The notes beneath the pieces are model-generated. The model did not search any database. It was not told the origin of the DNA and saw only the letters and a program-made list of their open reading frames with translations. A stretch of 64,000 nt of DNA, taken from contig NZ_CP018319.1 of the NCBI RefSeq assembly GCF_001952935.1, forward strand, positions 1,663,501 to 1,727,500, given 5' to 3'. Positions 15,800-24,460 of this stretch are shown one piece after another (position 1 is the first letter of the stretch; every line of letters begins with the position of its first letter). The position numbers were made by a program, and so were the translations under genes. The stretch is from Pseudomonas frederiksbergensis (GTDB taxonomy: Bacteria > Pseudomonadota > Gammaproteobacteria > Pseudomonadales > Pseudomonadaceae).

Positions 15800-16582
15800 T
15801 CAAGGTTGATCGCTCTGCCACCGGTTGCGCAGGCTATCGAGACGCTCCTGCTGGGTGAGTCCCGGCAACGCATGCCCAGGCAAAGCGCCGGGGTACTGCA
15901 ACCGTAGCCATAACCAGTCATCAAGTACCGGGCGCTCGGTAAACCCCAGCGCCAACCCTTCCTGCAGGTGGACCCACAGCCTGTTGTAGTCAGTCCCGGT
16001 GGATCGACTCCAGTGCCAGGCATGCTGCTCCAGCAGGCAGGTTTGCAGTTTTTCCTGCTGACGCGGACTGAGGCTTTCTTCAACCGCCAAAGGGCTGACG
16101 GCAAGCCCCGGATTGACCAGTTGCTGCCAGCCCTGACTGCCGATCGCGCGGTCGGCCCACGTCCCGCCGAACCAGCGCACATGGCTGACAGGACCCAGCC
16201 AGCGACTCAGCTCCTGCGCATCGCAGGCATCGAACAAGTAACTGGCCGTTTGCGGGTTGTAGTAACTCAACAAGGCTCGGTGATGCAGACCGACTGTGAC
16301 CGTGAGCATGCGGCGCAAATGCTCCAGCAACTGCGAGGACGAGACCTCGCTGGCCATCAGCAAGCCGCGCCAGACGGGCACTTCGCTGTGGCACAAACCA
16401 GCCAGCGCCGGGCATGTCCGAAGGTCGATCAAGGCCGGGCCGTGTTCACGCAATGCATGCCACTCAGTGCCTTCGAACAACCAGAACCATCGGGCATGCG
16501 CAAATTGCTGTTGCAGCGCCACCCCCGCCTGTGGCGCACCCGGCACATCCAGCAATAGCCACTGCGGGGGCGCGACGATCAT
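15800..16582 (-). CDS. DUF4123 protein (type VI effector-loading chaperone family)
   Basis: A 260-residue DUF4123 protein. The N-terminal region has WLLLDVPGAP and ARWFWLFEGTEW, the middle has HLRRMLTVTV and LLSYYNPQTASYLF, and the end is WLRLQYPGALPG. DUF4123 proteins are adaptor chaperones that load effectors onto VgrG spikes of type VI secretion systems. The ATG at 16582 overlaps the vgrG stop by four bases, which fixes the start and ties the two together. Normally an effector gene and its immunity gene follow. Here the convergent dinF lies 63 bp beyond the stop, so no cargo is encoded in this direction. Confidence 0.82.
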   Translation of the reverse strand: MIVAPPQWLLLDVPGAPQAGVALQQQFAHARWFWLFEGTEWHALREHGPALIDLRTCPALAGLCHSEVPVWRGLLMASEVSSSQLLEHLRRMLTVTVGLHHRALLSYYNPQTASYLFDACDAQELSRWLGPVSHVRWFGGTWADRAIGSQGWQQLVNPGLAVSPLAVEESLSPRQQEKLQTCLLEQHAWHWSRSTGTDYNRLWVHLQEGLALGFTERPVLDDWLWLRLQYPGALPGHALPGLTQQERLDSLRNRWQSDQP

Positions 16583-17907
16583 GCCGCACCGCTCTGGCCA
16601 AACCGCTTCGCGGCCCGGCAGGTGCAGAGGACCTGCGTGCAATGGTTGAAACTGCCGCCACCGGGCAGCAGGCATAGCAACATCAATGGTTCGCTCGATT
16701 GCAGTAGCGCCAGCAAGCCCCCGATTTCCTCGACCTCAGATGTGTGCAGCGGGTCGTCGTTATCAACGTCGTCAACGGACGAAGGAACGTGAAGAACCCC
16801 GGTAATCAGCGGCTGATCCGGATCCCCCTCGATAAAGCTCACAACCACTTCTGCACCCTCATTCAACTGCTCGACCGCCGCGTCGCCCAGTTCAGCGGCC
16901 ACCGGCAGCCAACTGTGGCTGGGCACGGCGCCCTCGCCCTGATAAAGCCAGTCAAATTGCACGGCAACCGGTCTGGACGGATCGGGGCATGACTCATCGA
17001 TGTTGACCACCCAGGCCCGTTGCAGGCTGTGCATCCTGGGTTTCACTGCGCAATGAGGCGCGACAAAAGGCACCTGCCAGTGGATCGCATGGATCTGGTT
17101 GCTGTAGGACTGCGTTAAATCCTGGCTGCCCTGATGCTCCACCCGGGTCAGCAGCCAGAGATGGTTGCAGTCGGCTATCGGATGACCGGACAGCGGCATC
17201 AACTGACCGCTGCGCAGCGCCGCCAGGTCCGTTCGACCTTCGGCAATCGGCGCGGCTGGCTGCCCAGCGCGCCCCAGAAGCTTGAACTGCCGCACGGCCG
17301 ATTGTTCGCTCTCGACCCGGAAGACCGCGCTCTCGCTGAAACGAAAGTGCCCCTGACCATCACCGAAAACCACGCAATGCCCGCGCGCGTCGTGTTCGAA
17401 ATGGTAGTGAAGCCGTTCCTGGACACACAAACGCTGGATAAATTGCAGGTCTGATTCCCGGTACTGCGTACAGAATTCACGGGCCGGGTAATCGCCACTC
17501 AGCTCAAAGCGCCGACTCTTGCCGACGATACCGTGCTCCTTGAGCACCTGACTGAGGATTTGCGGCACCGAGCGCGCGCTGAAAATTCGCTGACTGAAGC
17601 GCAGGGAAAGGCATGCCAGCTTCGGCCCCAGACGCACGCGACAGAGCCTGACAACCAGGTCATGGTCACACTGGACGAGTTCATGCAATTGTCCGTGGAA
17701 GCCATTTCCCGCTGGCCCGACATGCAAAAAGGCCGGACGGTACAGCAGGCTTGCAAGGTCGAGTGTGGGGTCATCGATCAGCAGATCCACGTCGAACACA
17801 AAAGGCTCGCTGATGGCTTCTCTACCGGTAAAGGCCAAGACCTCAAAGGGGTCGGGCAGACCCTCTACATCCAGACGAAATGACGGCTCGTTGACTGGAT
17901 CGAACAT
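16579..17907 (-). CDS. vgrG: Short VgrG type VI secretion tip protein
   Basis: A 442-residue VgrG-family protein. The gp27-like body is evident (FREAISEPF-type start in FTGREAISEPFVFDVDLL, then REFCTQYRESDLQFIQRLC and ERLHYHFEH) and an OB-fold follows (VAVQFDWLYQGEG, GAEVVVSFIEGDPDQPLITG). The C-terminus is short and ends with a Cys-rich HCTQVLCTCR stretch. Many VgrGs exceed 600 residues and carry a long gp5-like beta-needle; this one lacks most of it. No hcp, PAAR gene or core type VI gene is in the window, so this is an orphan vgrG island paired with a DUF4123 chaperone. Confidence 0.85.
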   Translation of the reverse strand: MFDPVNEPSFRLDVEGLPDPFEVLAFTGREAISEPFVFDVDLLIDDPTLDLASLLYRPAFLHVGPAGNGFHGQLHELVQCDHDLVVRLCRVRLGPKLACLSLRFSQRIFSARSVPQILSQVLKEHGIVGKSRRFELSGDYPAREFCTQYRESDLQFIQRLCVQERLHYHFEHDARGHCVVFGDGQGHFRFSESAVFRVESEQSAVRQFKLLGRAGQPAAPIAEGRTDLAALRSGQLMPLSGHPIADCNHLWLLTRVEHQGSQDLTQSYSNQIHAIHWQVPFVAPHCAVKPRMHSLQRAWVVNIDESCPDPSRPVAVQFDWLYQGEGAVPSHSWLPVAAELGDAAVEQLNEGAEVVVSFIEGDPDQPLITGVLHVPSSVDDVDNDDPLHTSEVEEIGGLLALLQSSEPLMLLCLLPGGGSFNHCTQVLCTCRAAKRFGQSGAA

Positions 17908-18067
17908 CGGCGATTCTCTACAGGAGGGGCGGCCGGGGATTCTCTCCGAGAGAGTTGGCCGAGTAGAGTGCCGAAGTACAACTTAGGAAATGACCTACGC
18001 GAAAAGAAGACCACATAACTTGGATGGCCAGGAATGTAAGTCATTTCGCGTGAAATCCGAGAAGCAT

Positions 18068-18126
18068 CTCACCAGGTCATCTGAAATTTCCGATACGTGC
18101 GGAACATTTTCAGACAACCTGGTGAG
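18068..18126. repeat. Three-tier nested inverted repeat between speA and vgrG
   Basis: Three matched pairs nest inside each other. 18068-18077 pairs with 18117-18126 (CTCACCAGGT and its mirror), 18080-18086 with 18108-18114 (TCTGAAA), and 18088-18092 with 18100-18104 (TTCCG). Together they can fold into a 59-base hairpin. It lies just past the speA stop on the speA transcript and upstream of vgrG, so it may end or protect the speA message. A further 8-bp pair (17987-17994 with 18040-18047) lies beside it. Confidence 0.6.
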
Positions 18127-18140
18127 CGCAGTGCCTTACC

Positions 18141-20054
18141 TCAAGAAGACAGGTAAGAAGAACGGGTCAGCCCCAGACGCAATGCGTCGAGGAACTGGGT
18201 ACGCTCGGCGGCGGTGATGCGGGCGCTGGCGCATTTGTCGCGATAGTGGGTCATCAACTCTTCCGGCGACAAGTGCACGTAACGCAGCATGTCTTCGATA
18301 GTGTCGTGGGTTTCGATACCCGCGTGGTACACGCTGCCGTCAGCGTTCTGATAGATGTTCACCGAGTCGGTGTCACCGAACAGGTTGTGCATGTCGCCGA
18401 GAATTTCCTGGTAGGCGCCGACCAGGAAAATACCCAGCAGGTAGTCTTCACCTTCGTTCAAACCATGCACCGGCAAGCTGGTCTCGATGCTCTGCTCGTC
18501 GACGTATTGCTTGATCTTGCCGTCGGAGTCGCAGGTCAGGTCTTGCAGCACCGCACGGCGCAGCGGTTCTTCGTCGAGACGATGCAGCGGCAGGATCGGC
18601 AGGACCTGGCCGATGGCCCAGGTGTCCGGCAGGCTCTGGAATACCGAGAAGTTGCAGATGTACTTGTCGGCCAGCTTGTCGTTGAGTTCGTCGAGCACCT
18701 GACGGTGCGAACGCTGACGCGCCTTCAACGAGTTGTGCAAGCGACGGCACACGGCGAAGTAGCATTGCTCGGCCAGGGCTTTCTCGGCCAGAGTCAACTT
18801 GCCATCGGCGTACTGGGTCGCAACATCGCTCATGTAGTGAGTGGCGCGCCAGTAGGTTTCGGTGACCATCTCGATGTCGGTCGGGCCCAGCAGGTCAACC
18901 AGCCATTGCACGGTTTCCGGCAGTTCTTCCTTGTTGTCGATTTTCGGCACGTCGTCGTTGTGTTTCTCGACGTCGGTCACTTGCACCACCAGCATCGCGT
19001 GGTGTGCGGTCAGGGAACGGCCGCTTTCAGAGAAGATGTTCGGGTGCGGCAGGTTCTGCGCGTCGCAGAATTCCTTGAGCATCCCGACCACGACACCGGC
19101 GTAATCGTCCATGTCGTAGTTGATCGAACTGGCGTTACGCGAGTGCGTACCGTCGTAGTCCACGCCCAAACCGCCACCGACGTCGATGTGATCCACCGGC
19201 AGGCCGAGGTTGCGCAGTTCGCCGTAGTAACGAATCGCTTCCTTGAAGCCGTGCTGGTAGTCCGCCAGGTTGGCGATCTGCGAGCCCATGTGGAAGTGCA
19301 ACAGGCGAATGCCCTGGTCCAGGCCAGCAGCGCGGAAACGCTCGACCACCGACAGCAATTGCGCCGCCGACAGACCGAACTTGGATTTTTCGCCACCGGT
19401 GTCAGCCCACTTGCTCGACGCCAGGGACGACAGACGCACGCGCAGGCCAACCTGAGGCTTGACCTTGAGCGAGGCGGCTTCTTCGATCACCAGACCGACT
19501 TCGGATTCTTTCTCGATCACGATGAACACGTTGTGGCCGAGCTTCTGGCCCATCAGCGCCAGACGAATGAATTCGCGATCCTTATAGCCGTTGCAGACGA
19601 TGGTGCCGCCCTTCGGCGCCAGGGCCAGCACGGCCAGCAGCTCAGGCTTGGAGCCGGCTTCAAGACCAATGGACACGTCCTGGGTGGCAATGATGTTCTC
19701 GATCACCGCTTCTTGCTGGTTAACCTTGATCGGGTACAGCGCGGTGTACTTGCTCTGGTATTCCAGACGCTCGATGTTCGCGTCGAACGCGCCGGTCAAC
19801 TGACGCACGCGGTCTTGCAGAATGTCAGGGAAACGCACCAGCAACGGCAAGGACAAACCGCTTTTACGCAGCTGGTCGACTTGCTCGAACAGGTCGATAG
19901 GCGAACTGGTCGGACCGTTCGGACGAACTTCGACGCGACCGGCGTCATTGATCGCGAAGTACCCGGCCCCCCAATGGCGAATCCCGTAAACACTGCGGCT
20001 GTCCGCAACTGTCCATTGGCTGCCATCGTCTTTGCGTGTGCGTCGTACGGACAT
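18141..20054 (-). CDS. speA: Biosynthetic arginine decarboxylase SpeA
   Basis: A 637-residue PLP-dependent enzyme converting arginine to agmatine, the first step of putrescine synthesis by the agmatine route. The cofactor lysine is Lys110 in [41 protein letters not shown] and [13 protein letters not shown] are the conserved barrel and active-site motifs of the fold III decarboxylase family. Length agrees with bacterial SpeA (about 630-660). It is a single leftward gene with about 220 bp of untranslated space on either side. Confidence 0.97.
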   Translation of the reverse strand: MSVRRTRKDDGSQWTVADSRSVYGIRHWGAGYFAINDAGRVEVRPNGPTSSPIDLFEQVDQLRKSGLSLPLLVRFPDILQDRVRQLTGAFDANIERLEYQSKYTALYPIKVNQQEAVIENIIATQDVSIGLEAGSKPELLAVLALAPKGGTIVCNGYKDREFIRLALMGQKLGHNVFIVIEKESEVGLVIEEAASLKVKPQVGLRVRLSSLASSKWADTGGEKSKFGLSAAQLLSVVERFRAAGLDQGIRLLHFHMGSQIANLADYQHGFKEAIRYYGELRNLGLPVDHIDVGGGLGVDYDGTHSRNASSINYDMDDYAGVVVGMLKEFCDAQNLPHPNIFSESGRSLTAHHAMLVVQVTDVEKHNDDVPKIDNKEELPETVQWLVDLLGPTDIEMVTETYWRATHYMSDVATQYADGKLTLAEKALAEQCYFAVCRRLHNSLKARQRSHRQVLDELNDKLADKYICNFSVFQSLPDTWAIGQVLPILPLHRLDEEPLRRAVLQDLTCDSDGKIKQYVDEQSIETSLPVHGLNEGEDYLLGIFLVGAYQEILGDMHNLFGDTDSVNIYQNADGSVYHAGIETHDTIEDMLRYVHLSPEELMTHYRDKCASARITAAERTQFLDALRLGLTRSSYLSS

Positions 20055-20190
20055 TGAAGTCCCCTATAAAGAAGTCATAGAGCGTCGCCTGGGTTCAGGC
20101 CGGCGCAGTCTAAAGAATGAAAATGACGGTTCGTCAACGAGGGGATAGACCTCGCTGACCGCAGTGAGTTTAGAAACCGGTCAGAACAGG

Positions 20191-20268
20191 CTCTGTGAAA
20201 ACCATGTAGACGACGCCAAACCTGAATCGGATCAGGACTGGATCAAGCCGAGGGTGGTTTTCACAGAG
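20191..20268. repeat. Inverted repeat (14-bp arms) downstream of yciH
   Basis: CTCTGTGAAAACCA at 20191-20204 is mirrored exactly at 20255-20268, with a 50-base spacer. It lies between the yciH stop and the speA promoter region. The spacing is too wide for a simple intrinsic terminator. It could be a small palindromic repeat or a structured 3' end. Confidence 0.5.
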
Positions 20269-20272
20269 GCTG

Positions 20273-20644
20273 CTAGCCGCCGGACTTCTTCGCTTTGAAA
20301 CCGTGTTTGATCAGCTCGGCCAAGAGTAGCTCGACATGATCGCCCTGGATTTCGATGATTCCGTCTTTCAACGCCCCACCGGTTCCGCAACGTTTTTTCA
20401 ACGTCGTGGCCAGGTCCTTGAGCGCCTCTTCGGCCAACGGCACACCAGTGATGGTGGTCACCGTCTTGCCGCCACGGCCCTTGCTTTCGCGACGCACGCG
20501 GGCAATGCCGTCGCCGGCCGGGATAACGGTCTGTTTGCAGATGCAGGCATCCACCGGTTTACTGCAATCCGGGCAATGACGACCTGCGTCGGTGGAAAAC
20601 ACCAGCCCACCAAGGGCGGCGAAGGATGCGGCTTTTTTGGCCAC
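20273..20644 (-). CDS. yciH: SUI1/eIF1-like translation factor YciH
   Basis: A 123-residue protein. A Cys cluster near the N-terminus (HCPDCSKPVDACIC) is followed by the SUI1 domain (ARVRRESKGRGGKTVTTITGV, then GGALKDGIIEIQGDH). YciH is the bacterial relative of eIF1 and may help discriminate initiator tRNA or start codons. The GTG at 20644, with AAGAGGA about 8 bases upstream, was preferred because it begins the family's usual VAKKAASFAALGG-type N-terminus; the frame remains open further upstream. Confidence 0.87.
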   Translation of the reverse strand: MAKKAASFAALGGLVFSTDAGRHCPDCSKPVDACICKQTVIPAGDGIARVRRESKGRGGKTVTTITGVPLAEEALKDLATTLKKRCGTGGALKDGIIEIQGDHVELLLAELIKHGFKAKKSGG

Positions 20645-20822
20645 CGGCAATCCTCTTGGGAGGACAAAGACTGGTCGCGGCAACCCGGGAGGGAGCCATC
20701 GACCGCGAAGCCCCACTCAGGCAGGGGCAGCGCTACTGAGCCAGCCAATGCCGGTTCAGCTTGAAAAGGTCGCGCAGTGTAACGGCAAAAAGCCGACTTG
20801 CTAAGAGCCAATCGGCGCCAAT

Positions 20823-21380
20823 TCATGCCTCTTTTGCGACGTCCGCCCCACGGGCCTGAAGATAGCGCTTCAAGGCGGCCAGAGAGTCCGGGCAATAAGG
20901 CTTTTGCTGGATTTCCAGCAGGACTTGATCAACAGGGATGAAGCGCGCTTCAAGGACTTCTTCCGGTTGCAGGATCAACGGACCATCCCACACCGCTGAA
21001 AACGCCGAACACCAGAGCCGATTACCGGTGTCTTCGAAGTAAAAGTGATCATGGGCGGTCAGTTCCACGCCGCTCACGCCCAGCTCTTCTTCCAGCTCGC
21101 GGGCAGCTGATTCGGCGTAGGTTTCGGTCGCCAGCACCATGCCCCCCGCCGCCACGTCCCAGAAACCTGGATAAATGGCTTTGCTCAGCGTGCGTCGATG
21201 CACGCAGAGTTCACCGGCGGAATTGAACAGCATGATGTAAGTGCCGCGTCCGATCAGCCCGCGTTCACGCAGGTCGGAGCGGACCAGGGCGCCGAGCAGG
21301 TTGTCCTGCTCGTCCACCCAGGCGATCTGTTCGGCATCCGAGGCCGCGCGGTGCGCGACCTCTCTGGCGCTATCGACCAT
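20823..21380 (-). CDS. Nudix hydrolase (YfcD-like)
   Basis: A 185-residue Nudix protein. The Nudix box is complete: GGMVLATETYAESAARELEEELGV (pattern GX5EX7REUXEEXG) at about residues 85-107. The N-terminal WVDEQDNLLGALVRSDLRERGL and CVHRRTLSKAIYPGFWD resemble the YfcD branch and isopentenyl-diphosphate isomerase-like Nudix enzymes. It hydrolyses a nucleoside-diphosphate-linked substrate that cannot be named from sequence. It begins three bases after the DUF2333 stop, so the two are likely co-transcribed. Confidence 0.85.
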   Translation of the reverse strand: MVDSAREVAHRAASDAEQIAWVDEQDNLLGALVRSDLRERGLIGRGTYIMLFNSAGELCVHRRTLSKAIYPGFWDVAAGGMVLATETYAESAARELEEELGVSGVELTAHDHFYFEDTGNRLWCSAFSAVWDGPLILQPEEVLEARFIPVDQVLLEIQQKPYCPDSLAALKRYLQARGADVAKEA

Positions 21381-21383
21381 GAC

Positions 21384-22451
21384 TCAGCCCTGATTGAGCA
21401 ATTGACGCAAATCGATCACTGCGGCGTTGGCCCGGGAAATGTAGTTGGCCATCACCAGCGAGTGGTTGGCCAGCACCCCGAAGCCGCTGCCATTGAGGAT
21501 CATAGGACTCCAGACCGGTTCCTGCGAGGCTTCAAGTTCACGAATGATCTGGCGCACGCTGACCGTGGCGTTCTTCTTGGCCAACACATCGGCGAAGTCG
21601 ACTTCGATGGCTCGCAGCAGATGGGACAAGGCCCAGGCCTGACCGCGTGCTTCATAGAACACGTTGTCGATCTGCATCCACGGGGTTTCGACGATTTCTT
21701 CGTCAACCTGCGGCACCTGACCCGGCGCGACGACTTCGGTTTTCAGCGCGGTGTTGAGCTTGACCCGGCCAACGCTGGCCGACAGCCGTTGCGACAGCGA
21801 ACCCAGGCGGGTGCCGACATCGCCCAGCCAGTTGTTCAGGTTGTCGGCGCGGGCATAGAACAGCGCGTTTTTCTGCGACGGATCGGACAGGCGTGCCTGA
21901 TAACGGCTCAGGGAATTCATGCCTTCCTGGTACTCGGACTCACTGGATGGCAGTACCCAGCTTTTGTTGTCGAAGTTGAAACGCGGCTCGGCCTTGGCCA
22001 GATCGGAGTCTTCGGCAGATTGCGATTGCGAGCGGGCGAAGTCTTTACGCAAGGCTCGCGTCAGGTCGCGGACCTGGACCAGCACGCCATATTCCCAGCT
22101 CGGCGTGTTATCCATCCACAGGCCCGGCGGGAAACGGTCGTTGGAAATATAGCCACCCGGTTTAGTTAGCAAAGTACCGGCGACAGTCTTGAGGGTTTCG
22201 ACCGTGGTGTAGCCGATGACCATTTGCTTGCCTTCTTTCTCGGCGGCCATCTGGGCATTCTGCTGAACCGGAAACAGCGCAGGTTCCTGGCTCCAGTACC
22301 AGCCCAGCGCAATAGCCACCAGCAAGTACAAGCCAATCAGAGTGGCCAGCGCCCGACTGAACAACAGGCCACCCAGGTAACTACGGGTGGCCGATTTCGG
22401 TTCAGCGGCACGTTCAGGCGCGCTGCCCGCGCGGTTCTTCCAGTCCAGCAT
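21384..22451 (-). CDS. DUF2333 family membrane-anchored protein
   Basis: A 355-residue protein with one N-terminal membrane segment (LATLIGLYLLVAIALGWYW, about residues 35-53) and a large periplasmic part. Family-typical stretches include WSQEPALFPV, GGYISNDRFPPGLWMDNTPSWE and FADVLAKKNATVSVRQIIRELE. DUF2333 proteins are conserved in Pseudomonas and relatives, with no established role. It ends just before the Nudix gene in the same direction. Confidence 0.85.
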   Translation of the reverse strand: MLDWKNRAGSAPERAAEPKSATRSYLGGLLFSRALATLIGLYLLVAIALGWYWSQEPALFPVQQNAQMAAEKEGKQMVIGYTTVETLKTVAGTLLTKPGGYISNDRFPPGLWMDNTPSWEYGVLVQVRDLTRALRKDFARSQSQSAEDSDLAKAEPRFNFDNKSWVLPSSESEYQEGMNSLSRYQARLSDPSQKNALFYARADNLNNWLGDVGTRLGSLSQRLSASVGRVKLNTALKTEVVAPGQVPQVDEEIVETPWMQIDNVFYEARGQAWALSHLLRAIEVDFADVLAKKNATVSVRQIIRELEASQEPVWSPMILNGSGFGVLANHSLVMANYISRANAAVIDLRQLLNQG

Positions 22452-22737
22452 GGCGATATCCTTTCAATCACTTGAGTTCATCGGTTCGACCACAACCCTA
22501 TCTCATCGTGCCTCGTTTGCCGCGCATTAAATCCTGCGTCAACACTACCCGCACAATAGCCACGATCGACGGCCACTATAAATGAAGCACAGCTTCGATC
22601 CTATGCGACCAGTCGGTCATTAACTGAATCAGGTCGCTTTACAGTTAATTGACGTACGACACTCATGCGATGGAAAAGAGGTGCTAGCATAGAGCCACCA
22701 GTCAACCTCAGCATGCCCCCTAACTAGTTGTCAGGAT

Positions 22738-24408
22738 ATGACCGAGCCAGAAGACCCCAGCCGTGAGCGCCTCAAGCACCACTTTGCCCAGCGGGTAATT
22801 CATCAGGCACGTCAAATTCTTGAGATATGGCAGCGCCTGCAACGCAGCGAGTGGTCCACCACCGACCTATCGGAACTGAGCGAGGCCAACCTGCGCCTGC
22901 TGCGTTTCGCCGAGCGCTTCGAACAACCTGAACACTCCCAGCTGGCACGCCACATCGGTCAGTCGCTGGAGGCTGTCGATGCCAATCGCGGACGCCTGAG
23001 CAGCGGATTGATCACTGACCTCAATCGCTTGATGCAACGCTTGTCACGCACTGGCCTGCGCCATGGCGATCAGCTGGACCAGACCTTTCTGCCACCCCTG
23101 CGCAAGCCGGTTTACGTGATGCTGCAGGATCATGACCGTGGCGAGCGCCTGGCCAAACAACTGGAATTCTTCGGACTCAGCGCGCAAGCCCTCGACAGCG
23201 TTGCGGCGTTCCGCTCTTCGATGGTCGAGCGCTTGCCCGCGGCGATCGTCATGGACGTGGACTTCAGTGGCACCGGCATCGGTCTGAAACTGGCTGCCGA
23301 AGCCCAGGAAGGCCTCGACCATCAATTGCCGCTGTTGTTCTTCAGCCTGCACGAAACCGATACCCCTACTCGTCTCGCCGCCGTGCGGGCCGGAGGCCAG
23401 GAATTCCTGACCGGCACCCTCGAAGCCTCGAGCCTGCTGGAGAAAATCGAAGTCCTGACCTGCGTCGCCCAGTACGAACCTTATAAAGTGCTGATCATCG
23501 ATGACTCCCGCGCCCAGGCCTTGCACACCGAGCGCCTGCTCAACAGCGCCGGGATCGTCACGCGAACCTTGATCGAACCGATCCAGGCCATGGCCGAGCT
23601 CGCAGACTTCCAGCCAGACCTGATCATCCTCGACATGTACATGCCAGCCTGCACCGGTACTGAACTGGCCAAAGTGATCCGGCATAACGACCGTTACGTC
23701 AGCGTGCCGATCATTTACCTGTCGGCCGAAGACGATCTGGACAAACAGCTCGACGCCATGAGCGAGGGCGGCGACGACTTCCTGACCAAACCAATCAAGC
23801 CCCGGCACCTGATCACCACCGTGCGCAACCGCGCGGCACGGGCGCGCAATCTAAAAGCGCGAATGGTCCGCGACAGCCTCACCGGGCTGTACAACCACAC
23901 GCACATTCTGCAATTGCTCGAAGACTGCAGCTTCCGCGCCCGCCGCGAAAACAAGCCGCTGAGCTTTGCGATGCTCGACATCGACCACTTCAAACGAGTC
24001 AACGACAGCCACGGCCACCCCATGGGCGATCGGGTGATCAAGAGCCTGGCGCTGTTTCTCAAGCAACGCTTGCGCAAGACCGATTTCATCGGCCGTTACG
24101 GCGGTGAAGAGTTCGCGATTGTCATGCCGGACACCGATCTCGAATCGGCCCACAAAGTGCTCGACGAAATCCGTCGGCGCTTTGCCGAGATTCACTACCC
24201 GGCTCAACCGCAAGACCTCTGGTGCACGTTCAGCGCTGGCGTGGTGGAACTGTGTGAACACTCCGACAGCCTGATGATGGCCAGCCAGGCCGACGAAGCG
24301 CTGTATCGCGCAAAAGACGCCGGACGCAATCGCGTGCAGGCTGCGCGAACATCAAAGCAAAGTGCCACCTTTTCATCGGAATCGACCCATTCGGTCATAA
24401 CCCTGTAA
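22738..24408 (+). CDS. Diguanylate cyclase with two receiver domains (second intact)
   Basis: A 556-residue response regulator that makes cyclic di-GMP. Residues 1-120 are helical and may be an Hpt-like or docking region. A first receiver (about 124-240) keeps an Asp at 173 but lacks the usual acidic pair and Lys. The second receiver (about 249-365) is complete (VLIIDDS, Asp299 in ILDMYMP, Lys in TKPIKP). The GGDEF domain has an intact GGEEF at 455-459 with the inhibitory RxxD site (RKTD) five residues ahead, so the enzyme should be active and product-inhibited. No cognate kinase is adjacent; a methyl-accepting chemotaxis gene follows 52 bases later. Confidence 0.9.
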   Translation: MTEPEDPSRERLKHHFAQRVIHQARQILEIWQRLQRSEWSTTDLSELSEANLRLLRFAERFEQPEHSQLARHIGQSLEAVDANRGRLSSGLITDLNRLMQRLSRTGLRHGDQLDQTFLPPLRKPVYVMLQDHDRGERLAKQLEFFGLSAQALDSVAAFRSSMVERLPAAIVMDVDFSGTGIGLKLAAEAQEGLDHQLPLLFFSLHETDTPTRLAAVRAGGQEFLTGTLEASSLLEKIEVLTCVAQYEPYKVLIIDDSRAQALHTERLLNSAGIVTRTLIEPIQAMAELADFQPDLIILDMYMPACTGTELAKVIRHNDRYVSVPIIYLSAEDDLDKQLDAMSEGGDDFLTKPIKPRHLITTVRNRAARARNLKARMVRDSLTGLYNHTHILQLLEDCSFRARRENKPLSFAMLDIDHFKRVNDSHGHPMGDRVIKSLALFLKQRLRKTDFIGRYGGEEFAIVMPDTDLESAHKVLDEIRRRFAEIHYPAQPQDLWCTFSAGVVELCEHSDSLMMASQADEALYRAKDAGRNRVQAARTSKQSATFSSESTHSVITL

Positions 24409-24460
24409 TACAAACGCAATAAATTCAGGCGCTTAACATTCTGCCGTTGGTAGACCCGCG

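Noticed and set aside
17990..18217. A 75-codon rightward frame between vgrG and speA
   Set aside because: It runs over the nested hairpins and into the 3' end of speA, and shows no conserved protein features.
18246..20057. A 603-codon open frame antisense to speA
   Set aside because: It mirrors a certain gene (speA) in GC-rich codons, has no family motifs, and its composition is that of a reverse-strand shadow.
22452..22737. Sigma-70 promoter with TTGACG and TAGCAT ahead of the diguanylate cyclase gene
   Set aside because: The two boxes are about 30 bases apart, too far for a functional pair. The gap has no other feature I can support.
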